64,000 nt of DNA from Rhynochetos jubatus (Eukaryota > Chordata > Aves > Eurypygiformes > Rhynochetidae): the NCBI GenBank assembly GCA_027574665.1, contig CM050666.1, positions 8,432,001 to 8,496,000 of the forward strand. Direction: 5' to 3'. Numbering within the stretch: the first letter of the stretch is position 1; every line of letters starts with the position of its first letter. The notes under the pieces were generated by a model that saw only the letters and a program-made list of their open reading frames with translations, had not been told where the DNA came from and ran no database searches. Below are positions 38,116-57,340 of this stretch, in pieces. A program made the translations under genes and the position numbers.

Positions 38116-41100
38116 AGGATTAGAGTGCATTTAGGAGTCCATTTTAATATATAAATGTAGGATTTGGAGCTACGATGGAATGCTAAATTAAACACTGAGG
38201 AGTTTGTCACATCTCTGTTCAAAGCAGACCAACATTTCATGTAAGGAATTACATACTTCAGACAGTTGCAATCATCTTCTGCACAAATAATTTAAGCTTA
38301 CTTCGTCTGTTGTATTCCGATTTAAATTTTTATTGGAAATATAAATACCTAGGTCAGTCACCAAACCAAATAAAACAAACATATTGAGTAGGGTCTATTA
38401 TAGACTAATATGGAAACAAATAATCTGCAAGTCTGGTTTTATTTATAAGCTTATTTGAGTTTTTACTCTAGGCTCATATTAATCGGGTTTGTGGTTTCCA
38501 CATCTGTACTGCTGATGCCCAGTGCAGACAGCATGCCAAGTCAGACCTGGGCATCCTCCAAGCTCTAAACGGAAAACATATGCTTCAGCTCTAGCTACCT
38601 CAAGACAAGCAGGGCAAGTAACCTACCAAATAACCACAATGGGTGCAGCAGGCAGAGCAAAACTCTGGGGAGCTTTCTGAGGTGCCTGCTTGCAAGCTTC
38701 TTGCTTCTGACTTGCTCCAGGGGCAGCCAGGCTGCCGCCTGTATTATATTTGCTCTCTCTGATGATCAAGAGATACCAATTCCCTTCACAACTTCTCTTT
38801 TCCTCTAGCTGTAGCTAGAAATTCCCAGACTGGACCAGTTCATTCACAGTGGTAGCTAGTAATACATATTCTAGAGAAAGATGGAAGAACTCCTGCAGAT
38901 GATGGCAATGCAGTATGAATTCTTTCCAGAACCCTTGATCATTTTTAATATTTATAAAAAAGCATTCTGAATGTTCACAAGAGCCATAAATATATATAAA
39001 AAAATGCCCATGCCCCTTGTCAAGCCAAAATGGATCCAGCTGTTCTGCGGTGCTGGACTCTGATTGCGGAGAATCCCTGTATTAATGAAAGATGTATAAA
39101 GGGAATCCCATACTAGAAATACGATCTCTGCTAAAGACTGTTCAAATCAACTATTACAGAATATTTCAGGGAAGTACGTGAATGCAAAGCTAATCAAAGC
39201 TAAAGCTCAATACAGCTGAGACCCAGTCCTGAGAACGCATCTCCATGAGGACATCTGTACTGCCTGCAGACACTTTTCAGAGCAAACTTTGCTTTGTGCT
39301 GGTACATCTCCAGAGTTTTGTGCCAGTATGAGTGTATCATTGAAAACCCAAAAGCCCATCAGAACCTCAGCACAGTATGAGTGCCAGACCTGCTTCTTCC
39401 TTGAGCACAGGAGGAAGGCCAGTATGCAAGTTGTAGCAAAATGACATATGAGAGTTGTGAGAGAAAAGGAAGCAGTATCACTGGTGTAAACACTAGAAAT
39501 TTGTTAGAGGTAGTCAAATTTATTCCCTATGTACACTCTCATGGTCATCTGGCAGCCTCTGTCACCTGTAGCAATTACCTCTTTCCTGACAATTGTGACA
39601 AAAGTGACACATAGCAGTGCCACAAAATACGTTTTTTCAAGTTACTATAGCATCATCTGTGTGTATTGTTCATCCAGCAATGCCACGATTTGCTTTTAGA
39701 ATTCAGAGCAAGGAAAGGGGGAATATCAGGGGGGATGAAAAATTAACACAACCTCAGCGCCCCAGCCACGTTGAAGGGAATCACTGCCATTCATCATACA
39801 CCTCCTCAGAGAACTGCTTTGCCTAACACGGCAGCTTCACTGGCTCCCAGGCAGAGGCAATTGTTATGAAACTGAGATGGCAAAAGAGCAGTGTCTGATA
39901 ACAGAGGGGCAGATCTGTCATCAGCACAGAAGGCAGTCATTCCTTGTGGCAGTGGCTAGAGAAAAGAAGATGCAATTAACAATTAGCTTTGGTAAGAGAA
40001 AACAAAACCCTTAAAACACAGTTTCTGTTGCAGCAAATCATGCCACAGACTTAGGAATTAATGGTTCAAAGTCTTGGTTCTTGCCTTCCTAGATACACTG
40101 TAAGATGAAAGAGAGAGTGAATTTCTCCTGCCACTTCATTCTGGCTAGCTAAGAACTGGGGCTTAGCCATGGAAAAAGGCCAACCTTGCAACAGTTACAG
40201 GAAATGAGAATAGCTTTGCAATATTTCCAAGAAAATCCAGCACACCTTCATCTTTGTATTTTAGGCACAAAATTCAGGTTTCTAATCTCAAAAAACAAAA
40301 TGGGAGCTTTTCAGTTGGTGTTGCACTATCTTCCCTTCCCATCCTCACATTGCAGCTCCCCAGTTTCTGAAGTTAGAACCAAATTCACACAGAGATCTTG
40401 GTGTGGCAAACAGGCTTTGCTTTCACAGGTTTGACCTCTGTGTTGCATCTTCCTTCTCCCAGACTTGGTTAATGTTTCTGGAAAAACATGGTCATGCCAG
40501 TTACACTGTTTATATACATAAATTGAAGGTTTATCTATATTGCTTCTTCTAATCAACTCTCTTAAATATTGCTGTGCATGCAGCCCTGGCATTAACTGAC
40601 CCAAGATGCTGCGTCCCCAGGCAGTGAGTCTAATCTATGCTGTAGGAAAAGGCATGATTCAGAGGACACCATTCCCCTGAATGTGTCATGGTGTCATGTA
40701 TGTATTGACAGGTGCTGCCTCAGAAAGATAAGCTGGGTTTTTAGTTTAGAAATTCCAGCTATAATTTAGATTTGTTGGACTTCATTGCCAGCAGAGACTG
40801 GATCCATGTAATTCAGATTAGCGATTCAGATTATGACATCTTCCACAAGCCAGTACTTAAAAAAAAGAAACAAAATTACTCCCAGTTTTTTACTAAACGT
40901 ACAAAAAAAGTGTTTGTGTGATCAGTCTTCTATGTTTTTTATATATAAGAGTATATTTAACTACTCTATCAGTGTTGTCCCACTAGGCAAACACAGTTTA
41001 GGCACATCTTAGTCTGCATCAATGGTCATACCTGCAGATTCTCCTAGAGCAACTATTCCAGGCCCATGAGCATGTTTCTGGTGGGGCCACATCTAGAGAT

Positions 41101-44100
41101 GTGCAAAGAATATCATCAACTAACATATGCATAAGAGCACTATTTCTGGTACAAAGTCAGCTATTTCCTCTCCCTAAGTCACCTTGGGTGTGGATTAGTT
41201 AGGACTCTAAAATGATGTTAAAGAACTACCTTGTTCTGATTACACAGTTCACAGGTGCAGGAGACTAAATCCAACACAGCGTACAGGTCTAGCTCTACAT
41301 CCTGTACAGCACTGCCAGCCATTCTCTCCTCCCACCTTCCCAATCACTTTGGTTCTTTGTGCCCTACAATAATTTCCCCTTCTATTCTCCAGCTTCTTTT
41401 TTCCTTTGGCCATAGCACACTACAAATTATCTGTGGTTGCAATAATTAATTTCACAACTTGCACCTAACATGACCCTAATAACTTGGGCTGTAAAGTGGC
41501 AAAAGGGAAAATTTCTTGTTGATCCAGACAACTTATCACCCTATGAACACAATAAAAGGCAGAGCTGGTTATCAACTGGGAGATGCCCATTAGTAGTTTA
41601 AAAGGCAGATTGTCAGGAGGTCCCTTATCAAGCGGGGATAGAGTTGGCATGTACTCCAGGCATGCAGGGGGAGGCAGACTGCTTTCAGCCTGCAAGGCCA
41701 CACAGTATGGGAAGTGGTCACTTGAAAGAGGAGTGGGAAGAATGACAGATGGCTTATGCCTGTGCGTTTTTCTAGAGGACACCGGGTTCCTGCCATGGGA
41801 ACAGGGTGGACAGTAAAGGCAGTGACTAGACGTGAAGAGTGACAAAGCAAGTCAGCCATGGATGGCCCGTGGGAGGCCAGAGGAAATGCACCATTAGTCA
41901 AAGTTGGAGGAAAAATAAAATGCGATGACAACTGGGCCATTCATGTGCTTCCCCTTCAAGGACTGACCATACCCTTCGCAACTCAAAAGACTCAAGTATC
42001 AGCTTCTTTTTCTCTTCAGCCAGGCTAATGTGCACCGGCACAGTCTGAGAAACTCCCTTGTCACTTATATTAATTCTTATCTTGTTGTTCTTGGCTACAC
42101 TTCACTGAAGTACAGCAAGGGAGAGTGCTTCAATCAATAATGTAGATCCAAGCGAGCACCTCCCTCTGCTGTTCTTAGCCATCAACTCAATTGCTTAAAG
42201 CAAATGTTCACCCAACTCGTGAACTTGGGAAATATTAGGACTGCCAGAAGTAGAGCGTAAGACAATGAGGACAATGAGGTGGCCTCACAAGCATGTTTAA
42301 GCCCCACACATGGGCAGTCTCATCACTTCAGGGTAGCTTTCTGCACTTTGAGTATTTGCTACTCGATACAAAAAAAATGCAAGACCTCAGAGCTGTCAGT
42401 AACCACAGCGACAGAGAAGGCAGCCTTGCATTTCATAAGCAGATTTCATCAGATGTTCCACTTTGCCACTTCCATGGAAACCCTGAGGCGCTGTTGTCAC
42501 AGCTTGTGAATCTGATGCGCTTTGTCATTAAGGAAAGATGATGCCTTTCAGAAGGTCCAACTGTAAACACTCAAAAATGATTGGTCTCTTATTCTTCAGC
42601 GGAGACTATACCACAACTAAGGACAGGACTTATTTAGAACTGCCTCCTTTGGAGCTGTGGCATTTCCAGATTTGGAAAGTACACGGGGCTTGAAGGAAGA
42701 TGCCATCAGAAAATCCTGAAATGCTCTCTTAAGAGTATCTTGGACTCTTATCCCATCCAAAGGGAATTCACTTATTAACACTTAAACAGGGCTAAAACTA
42801 ACTAAGTGAAATAGAATGAGCATCTCACAAAAAAGTGAAACAAGAAAAATTCAAGGAGCAAAGGAGAAAACAATCAAATCCCTAATTAAGGTCAAGAACC
42901 AAAGTCCTGACCAAAACTTTGAGATAACCTGGATAGAATGAAGAAGCTCAGAAATCAATGCAAACAAAGTCTGAAGTGTCAAGAGAAATATCCTTATTTT
43001 TCTGATGTTTGAAATATGTCTAAGAAGTAAACTCAATGATAATTAAAGAGGCAAAAATCAAAAGCGCTTTCATGATTTAGTTAGATTCTGGTCTGGTGTA
43101 AATTAACTGAGTCAAAAAAAAAAAAAATCCTTTGCTAATCTGAGAGCCATTCCTTAAGTCTCCAAAGCAGCCTGTATTCTTTAAATTGCTTCCTGTTATA
43201 TGGTTAATAATCTCTTCTTTCTACATTACGGGAATCATTAATCTATGCTAGCCAAACTGAACAGTGCTATCAGGATATGAACACCCTGCTGCCCAAACTA
43301 CTGTGCCTAACAACATCTTCCCAATTATTCAGGAGTCTCTTGCCAGCAAAACATTAGTTGACTTCATTTGTCTAAGGAAAGTGCCTGGGTTTCCTGATGT
43401 TTTCAGCTGTGTTTGTACAACTTGCCTTCATGTGAAGTTGAAAATTAATGCACTTCCTCTTGATCCTTTGAGAGAGAGACAAGAAGGAAGATTATCAAGA
43501 TTAAATAGAAATGCCAAAGCTCAATACTTTGTCACTGTTGAACAAAGGTGTTTATACAAAGATTGCTCTGCATCACTAATTGCATTACAAACTAAGGTGT
43601 CATGTACGACAGCTCAACTGCCTGCATAAAGCTAAAAGCTGCTACATAACCTGCTGCTCTGACATAGTGTGAATAGAATATTGGTTGGCTGCATTACCGT
43701 TCATTCACACATTAGGAAGAGACAAAAATAAAGCAAGCTTTCGATTCTGACTGTTTTGTTAGGAGTACACAACAGAATAATGTATTCAGGCCTTCCCTTC
43801 AAAGAAGGGACCATATTTATTTATTTTCCTGACTTTTCTTTAAAGCTTGAAAGCTGTCTTTTTTCACTGTTTTCTTCCCTCGGTATTTTATTTTGCTAGA
43901 GTTACATAATATTCTAATAAACAAAGACTGAACAGATATCTATAGTCCTTTTGGTTTAGATATATGTTACCGCCTAGGTAATTCTAACTCCTCACACAGC
44001 CTTAGGAAAAAGGAGTCTCCTTGTGAAGGGTTTAAGAAGAGGGATCTTGCTGTTCAGTGTTCTGCTAAAACAAGGAAGAACAAGCCTGATTCCCATGTTG

Positions 44101-45629
44101 CTTTAAGGTAAAGGGAAGAGGATGGAAAAAAACCAACAGTTTTTCTGGTCTTCATATGATCTGAAGGAAAATGGCGGGGAGGAGGCACAGAAAGGTTGAG
44201 TATCTCTACAGTTAATCTTTCATGGAGTTTTATTTCCTTTAATTATTATATTAGTATATTGGACATACTGTACCACAAACTGCTGAGACTTTTACCTGGA
44301 AAAATGTCCCCTGCACCTCCTCCTTGGAGATGCTGGTTCTGACAGGCTGCAACTCCCAATACCTCTACCAAGCAAACAATGCAAAGCACCTTGTTCAAAC
44401 AAGACTGGTCTCCCTTTCACACCAGCCCCCAGGGAATATCCACTTTTCTCTTCATATTCTATCTTTCTGACTGATGCAATCAGATTCTGGAAACCTGCCT
44501 TATTAGTTTATACTCCAGCTTCTTAGGGATGATGTTAATTTTCCATTGTAGTACCAGAAGATTTTTAGATGTGCTAGATCTTGTCTATAAGAAACAAAAA
44601 ATAAAGAGGCATGCACAGTACTTAGATGCCATGCTTAGAAATGGACTTCAGTGAAAAGCTCTCCTTGCAAAGGAAGTCCAGGGGTTACAAGCAAAAGACA
44701 CTCTATCTCTGTCCTTGAAATGAGGTATTTCAGAACTACATGATGAATAAATAAATATTTTCTCACTTATTCACATGAGATATTCTGCCTAATTTCTGCA
44801 CTAGTTCACCATCCCAATTGTTTTATTCCTAGATCGATGGTTTTGTACTAAGCCTGTATACTGTGATGGCCAGAGTTCCATTATATCCATTAAAGATTAC
44901 ATCATTTTCTTTTGTTTCCCACAGCAAATAGGATCCCATCCATGTCCCAAACAGAATGTCAGTAGTTGGAATGGTGTTTTCTTAAGGTGCATATAAGATT
45001 AAAGACTGAAATCAGCTGCAGTGTTGCCAAAGCCTTTGTAATACACATGTTTTTCATGGCAAGATGATTGACAAGAATTGCAGTAAGGTGCTGAAGGGGA
45101 TATTTCACCTGGCCCATCAAAACTCAGTGTAGAGGATTAGAACTAAGAAGAGCTGACAATATTGACTTTGAGTACCATAACAGAAACATAATTAGTTCTC
45201 TGACACGTAGTGGACAGAAATACTCAATTTTTAAAAAATCAGAGTAATTACACCATATCTGTTGCATGCTGCCCTGGAAAAATGAAGATCTACTCTGCTG
45301 TTTCCTTTTTTCCCCAGTAAAATTCAAGTTTGGCACTAGAATAAATGCATGCAAACCCAGCCTTTCTGCTGGAAGAACATCAGGAAAACTTTGTGCATAA
45401 AACTAAAAAAACCTCTCTTAAAAGAGAGCACATAGATCTGAAAGAATGAAAGAGTCAATGAATTTTATACAAGTTTACTTATTGCAAAACAAACTGTCTG
45501 CACTGTGCTTATTAAAGGCATATTTCATTGCCTAATCATAGATGTCTATTGTACCTTTTATGTTTTGATTCATAATTGCAGTCTGTTCCCCAACTGTAAT
45601 AATGAAAGACATTTTGGCATATGCTTATA

Positions 45630-45732
45630 TTGATTCCTCTTTAACAAAGCACTTAAGACACATACTTGCATCCCACTGAAATTAATGGCTAACATTAACT
45701 TTGAGTACATTGATTTCACTGGGATTTAGACA
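45630..45732. repeat. Possible second palindromic interspersed repeat
   Basis: AAAGCACTTAAGACACATAC, then CCCACTGAAATTAATGGCTA and GATTTCACTGGGATTTAG, recalls a repeat of the type GCACTTAAGCACATGCTTAA with a CCCATTGA(A/C)TTCAATGGGA centre found in many amniotes. Strongly decayed; family assignment is uncertain. Confidence 0.4.
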
Positions 45733-45894
45733 AATGACAATTTATACGGGCACAAAATTACCTACTTTGTTGGAGAAGTATGAGCCTCTGAAGAGAAGTC
45801 TTCATACTCAAAAGTCTGCACAATGTACAACTGTTTTGGTTAGAAATACATTGCAGTATGACACCTGTGTTTTTATCAGAATAACTGTGCTAGC

Positions 45895-45915
45895 AAAAAA
45901 AAAAAAAAAAAAAAA
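45895..45915. repeat. Poly-A run, 21 bases
   Basis: Homopolymer A21 in unique DNA, about 160 bp right of the palindrome-like repeat. Confidence 0.9.
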
Positions 45916-47201
45916 TAGTGTATCTGCTGTACTGAAATATCTTTTCCAGCTTCTGGTCCGGAATAATCTAAACTGTAGAAACATTTTCCAGTAGGTATTA
46001 GGACATACAGTGCATACTTAAATGGGAAAAGGCACAACTTAATTGTATACAATACCTTTACATTGAAAACAAGCTATCATTAGGTACAATATAAATAATG
46101 CGGTATATTCAATTCCTAATTTGTGAAGATTAGTGTATATGCTTGCCTGTTATTCTTGTTAGCTTCAGAATTAAGTGGTATATGAAAATAAGGAGAAAAA
46201 AAATAATCAAGAATTATGCTTACCTTATCCCTTTTTAGCCACTGTTCCTAGCTCTCTTAGTTAGTTAGAATCTGCAATGAAATATTCCAGGAAATTAAAA
46301 CAGATTAAAAATGCAGAAGTCAAATCCATGGCAAATACTGAGGTAATATTAAAGTAGCCTGATTCAGTAGCTCAGCATCACCTGGTTTAATGGGAACTTC
46401 TCATCAAAATAAGTGGATTAAAAAAAATAAAATAAATTTGAGATAAATTCGATGAATGTAGTCCCTTTCTTTTCTGGCAGAGAATTTTCTCAGAGTTTTT
46501 AAATGTATTTTGCTAGTAATTTCTAGTTCGTTTTTCAACATTTTTACCTAGCAGTACCATCAGCTACTAATTGGCTTTCCTGCAATGCATTTTTTCCACT
46601 ACGTGTTCTAGTTTAAAACCCAAAGTGAATAGCTAATGTAGAATAGTTTAGCCCTGTATAATACCCTGACTGCACTGTATTTCAAGGGAGTTTCCTGCTG
46701 ACGAGTCCTCAAGAAGCATGACAACACACACAGGCGGCAAAAATACTTGTTAGACCTCACTAGTTGGAATAAACAGGAGAATATTTGAAACCATTCTTAC
46801 CAAGACGAGGTTCTCTTAATTTAAATTTAAAACTATGAAGGTCATCCAGCCTTGAATAATCTCCATGGCTACTGAGAGACAGACAGGTATCAACATTTCC
46901 TTATTAAAAGGGCTGACTCTGTCTACTTCTTTGTTTGATTAATACATACCTCAACCAAGAGAAACAGCATTAAGATCAAAAAGGAAAGCTTTTGTAAGCA
47001 GAAGCCATATGTACAAAATTAAACAAACACAATCAAACATTTACTAGAAAAAGAAATCTTTATTAATTCATTAATCTGCAACACAATAAATATTGGGATC
47101 ATATGTATGAGGGACCCAGCAACACTCAGACTTGTTTGCACCATGGTATGGTTTGACAAACAAGCCCTCATCAGCTGGTGTCCTGAGAAGAAGCCTGACT
47201 A

Positions 47202-47251
47202 AATATATATAGATATATATATAGATATATATATCCCCCCCCCCCCCCCCC
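47202..47251. repeat. (TA/GATA) microsatellite joined to a C17 tract
   Basis: An AT/AGAT alternating run (47202-47234) passes directly into 17 consecutive C (47235-47251). It lies about 2 kb beyond the likely TXNRD2 poly(A) region. The length is prone to sequencing and assembly error. Confidence 0.95.
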
Positions 47252-47955
47252 ATATAATCAGCAATTTCAATTTACAGTAGTCAGGCTTTTAAAAACAGTT
47301 CTTAAGGACCATCCCTGGCAAGTCCTTCAGGAAAAAAAGCAATCGCAGTAGTTGTCATTATTCTGTCTTGCTGTTGATTCCAACATTAGATTATGTAGGT
47401 GTGCATGTATGTTTAGTTTTACTTCAGGGGCACAACAACATTTTCCACTAAATGAGGAACAGAACTAGGCTGCTTTTAAGATACATAATCAATTTTCATG
47501 CGGTCCACTCAGCAGTTCTAAAACCAAGAGAAAGTTCTATTACTTCTGAAAACGCTGACATGCCTCAGTTTCACACCCTATATATACTGAGGACACGTTT
47601 CCTTGAGATCTCTTTACCTGTTGTCCCAAATAATTATTTTCAACTTTATGATGAATGAAATTAACTCATTTTTCCATTGATTTGTCTGTAGAGGCAGACA
47701 ACTCAAGTTTGCTGCATGCATTGGTAGGACAGAGAAAAGAAGCAACTCTGTCATGGCTAAACACTAATGTTTTCATTTATGGGTACAAACTCTAATAGGT
47801 AATCACTAGAAAGAAAAAATTCTTGCATGCATACACATTACAGTTTAGTCAGAGGTGGGATGTTTCTCCAACCAAAGTCTCTGCAGACAGACATGCTCAA
47901 TATTTCAAAACTTTGAGATACTAAGTAAAACATTTAAAAAACACCCTAATTTACC

Positions 47956-47970
47956 TTTTTTTTTTTTTTT
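47956..47970. repeat. Poly-T run, 15 bases
   Basis: Homopolymer T15 in AT-rich unique DNA. Confidence 0.9.
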
Positions 47971-49067
47971 AAACAGCTGGGAAAATCCAGTAGAGTTTCT
48001 GGCTGTATCATACTCATAAGACCTTTACTAAAAGAAACAGGAATTTCTAAATGTGCAGGTAGGCACACATTTATATTACAGATATAAAGTTTTCGTCATT
48101 TCTTCTAAAGGCAATTGCAATATTCAGGCAGTGTTTAAACTGCACTTCCACTCAAAGTATGTATTTTCAACTTCAAGCTTATGGATGACTTCATAGATAA
48201 AAAATGGCATCAGATCTGACATGGAATGCCACTTGCAGTCAAACTGTGTCACTCCTGCCTTTTTTACAGACCAGAAGACTTATCAGAAGACTCTGTAAAG
48301 AAAGCATTTAAGAATTTTTGTTGTTGTTGAAGTCAGAACAAGTCTTTAGAAATGGAGTATTCTGGTGTCATGAGAGTGTGATAAATGCCATTACTTCATA
48401 TTTTAGAAGGAAGGCCTCATCACTTTTTGTCTAATAGTTTCTCTGACAAGTACAATTCTCATGGTAAAAAAGATTTCACTCAAAATAAACCATCCACTTG
48501 TCTGTGTTGCATGTTGCTGCACCACAATAGCAGTCAAAGAAAAAATAGCAAGGATATACATGATCATCAGACTATTCTTCCAAACTGTGCAACAAGGACA
48601 GCTATGACAATATGAGATTGCACACACAAAACCACTGATACGAATGAACCGCAAAAAGGGTACCTTTTGTTTCACCTCGATGATCTCTTTTTTTCCTACA
48701 TGTACTATTCTGCTGTAAAGGGTGCAAGAAAGTAAGTGTCTGTGCATATCAAAAAGTTGGCAACTGCAACTTGGACTGAAATTCAACGCGGTTTGTTTTG
48801 TGTTTGCCTTTGTCAAGCTATCTATTCAACAGGGTTCTGCAAAAGAAGCTTCACTATCAGATTTCAGTTTCTTTATTGCCACAGATTAGCCAGCATCTCC
48901 CCCTTCTGGATAGCAGGGAAATAAGCAGAAATTTGCAACAGATTTTCTTTCTTATTCTGGCCAGTACTCCAAAAAAAAGTTTACAGATAATTATTTTCTT
49001 ATCTTTGTTCTGAGTGGGACTATTTCTCTTCTAGATCAGTGCAATACAGTTCCCTTCAGTAACATGT

Positions 49068-50055
49068 TTTATTAAAGCCACATCTAAGTCCGTTCAGATG
49101 TAATAACCAGCTCATCCCTGAGAAAATCTTAAAAACATACCAACAAAATATATCAGTGTCAGCCAGATTTCCACATTCTATAAAACAGAAAATGCTGCAT
49201 GAGTTGGATTATTAGTGGTTTTGACTCTACTTGTCAGTACTGCTTAATATATGGTGTTCAAGCAGTAATTTGTGAGATGCGTCAGTTTAATTTGAACTGA
49301 ATTAGAAATTTCAAGAGTAGGCAGAGAAGTCACCATAAAATTCAAATCTCCTTAGCAGCTCTAAGCTCATACGTTCTCAGCCATCACCATAGCGTTATGA
49401 CCAGGTTGCCACTGAATTAATTCACTGGGATTCATCCAGTAGCAGCACAGCTTCAGTGATAAGTGATCTTTTGTGATATTCCATTTAAAGAAAAAACCCA
49501 AAGATGACTGCTTATCCATTGTTACACACTCTGGGAACTTGTTTCTACTGGCAAATACAGAGTCTCAGTGTTCAAGATTAGGACTGGCAGTGAGCTAGCC
49601 AAGGACTTAGGAGAAAGCATCATCACCAAAAATCTAAGGGAGACCCTGTCCGATTCCTAGCACCTGTATGAACATTACATGAGACACTTCTGTTAGAAGA
49701 CAGTCGTGCTAACAGAGAAGCTCAAATGACAACTGTTTAATTTGTAGATGGTCTCAGATGTCACTGGCTTTGGTTATATTTACACATATGAAACTGTGAT
49801 TACTCCCTAGCTCCCAGCAAGAGAAGAGTTATAGGCACTTTGAAAGAAAGAGATTTGTTACAGCAGGACTGCATTGGTTTTAGAACTGTGATGGTGCAAG
49901 GACAAATTCTTTGTCTGGCTGTGAGAAAAAGCTGTCTACAGGGAGAATGAGACAGATTTCTGGAACTTGAACCATTAAAGCTGTTTCATGTCTAAGTGAC
50001 CCTTTTCTTTACAAATATATTTTGTGCTTTTTTTCCTTCTTTCCAGGGATGGTAT
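49068..50055 (-). other. TXNRD2: Presumed TXNRD2 3' UTR, end uncertain
   Basis: This follows the TAA at 50056-50058. On the minus strand a variant poly(A) signal ATTAAA lies at 49736-49741, about 315 nt after the stop, and a canonical AATAAA at 49068-49073, about 985 nt after it. A further AATAAA is at 48872-48877. A selenoprotein mRNA needs a SECIS element here, but I could not find one with the AUGA, apical AA and GA core in pairing distance. Two weak inverted repeats exist (49947-49955 with 49981-49989; 49726-49735 with 49755-49764), but they pair by Watson-Crick rules throughout and do not show the SECIS quartet. Confidence 0.5.
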
Positions 50056-55801
<5,746 letters not shown>

Positions 55802-55984
55802 TTACTGCTGGACCATATGAAGCAGCTACACAGCAGATACAGGGGAGACTTTTGCCTGACTGAGAAGTGTAGCTCTGCCACACACCCCTACTTTTGGCTA
55901 TGCTCAAAGCTGGATTTCAGATGACAAAATGCAATTCCTTTAAAAATTCTTAAGAAAAAGAAAGTGTAAGATTTGTTTTTATTA

Positions 55985-56104
<120 letters not shown>

Positions 56105-57310
56105 CTAAGAAGACAGCACAAAGCTTTGTTTTAACTAAGAGAGAAGTAGCATCCAAGGAATTTTCCTGGGACAATGGTCAGCGGAGGGCCAAATCTTTGG
56201 AATTCCAGCCTAGTAGTCAGGGGTCCAAATAGAGAAGGCAGTAATAATTTCTGTCCAAACATGCTTTTAAGTCTCTGAGTTTAATATGTGTCTTAATGGT
56301 AGAGCACAAATGCCATGAATGTGTCAAAACCTTGTATCTTATCGCCTGAAAACCAGAGGATATTCACATTAACCATTCAGTTCCCCCTTTCCATAGTAAG
56401 TCATCATGAATTTTTTCAGATGGTCTTTTTAAAGCAGGAAAAGCCTAGTACAAAGCAATAGTGTTTTTATAACTTGAGACCTTTTAAAAAAGGTTGTCTG
56501 TCACATTTTTACAGAACACAGGTACAAAACCTAGCTATTTGTAGGCACTAATACTGACTTCCTATGTTGGTCCTGGATCAGAGAAGTGGAACACTATTTT
56601 GCTAGCACTGCAAACTATAGGTTGAGTAGGTGCTAGTCTCAGGCTCTGGTATTAGACAGAGGCTTGAAAAGGATTGCTATTGGCAAATACTCACTTCCTG
56701 CAAGTGAGAAATGGAATGATAGCAGGATATGACCAGGACATGCTCCAGTTCAAGACATGAGTCCTGGCTACTTTTTATATCCAAACACAACTATGCAATG
56801 TGCCAGAACCCTAATTTTTAGTACTAGCACAATATCACTGGAGCGCCAGAGCTCCAGTGCTAGTTTTAAGGAAGCTGGAACTTTTGGAAAACTGAAGTAA
56901 GGCATTTTCAAAGGAACTTCTTGAAGTCCAAAGAAGAACAGTAAATGTAAGTTAACAAGGTCTAAGAAACTTCATAAATCTAGTAAAAACCATTATTTCA
57001 GAATTCAGCCAAGACATATCATCAAGATGGTTGTCTGAGATGAGGAAAGAGGTAACAAAACTAGAAGGAATGGTGTGGAGACCTAAGAAAGCTGTAACTG
57101 AAAAACACCTTTGTGGGACAACATAGAATGCTTGATAAAATGTGTGACATTTTGAAGTTTTGATTCATACAGGTCCTACGTAGACACTACACTTATCACA
57201 CTCCTGGCAAAGCCTCACTTGGAGGTAGTCATGCAAAAACCCCTCAAAAACAGTGTTCAGCAGAAAATAAGGATCCCCACTACATGCATTCAGGTTTTTC
57301 AAACCTTACA

Positions 57311-57340
57311 CCCCCCCCCCCCCCCCACACACACACACCC
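57311..57340. repeat. C16 tract with (CA) run in TXNRD2 intron
   Basis: Sixteen C (57311-57326) are followed by ACACACACACACCC. On the transcribed strand of the gene's RNA this reads as G16. Confidence 0.95.

Larger units (their letters stand above)
33701..49067. other. Gene-free intergenic sequence downstream of TXNRD2
   Basis: Besides the enhancer-like block, MIR copy, palindromic remnant, homopolymers and microsatellite listed separately, this is unique AT-rich DNA. A 121-codon plus frame (43264-43629) is unexplained. No exon recognised. Confidence 0.55.

Noticed and set aside
49726-49764. Second 3' UTR hairpin (GTGACATCTG with CAGTTGTCAT) as a SECIS
   Set aside because: The stem runs through the would-be quartet and there is no ATGA.
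49947-49989. Inverted repeat after the TXNRD2 stop as a SECIS
   Set aside because: ATGA pairs with TCAT in a plain hairpin with one mismatch; the non-Watson-Crick quartet and the apical AA at the right distance are missing.
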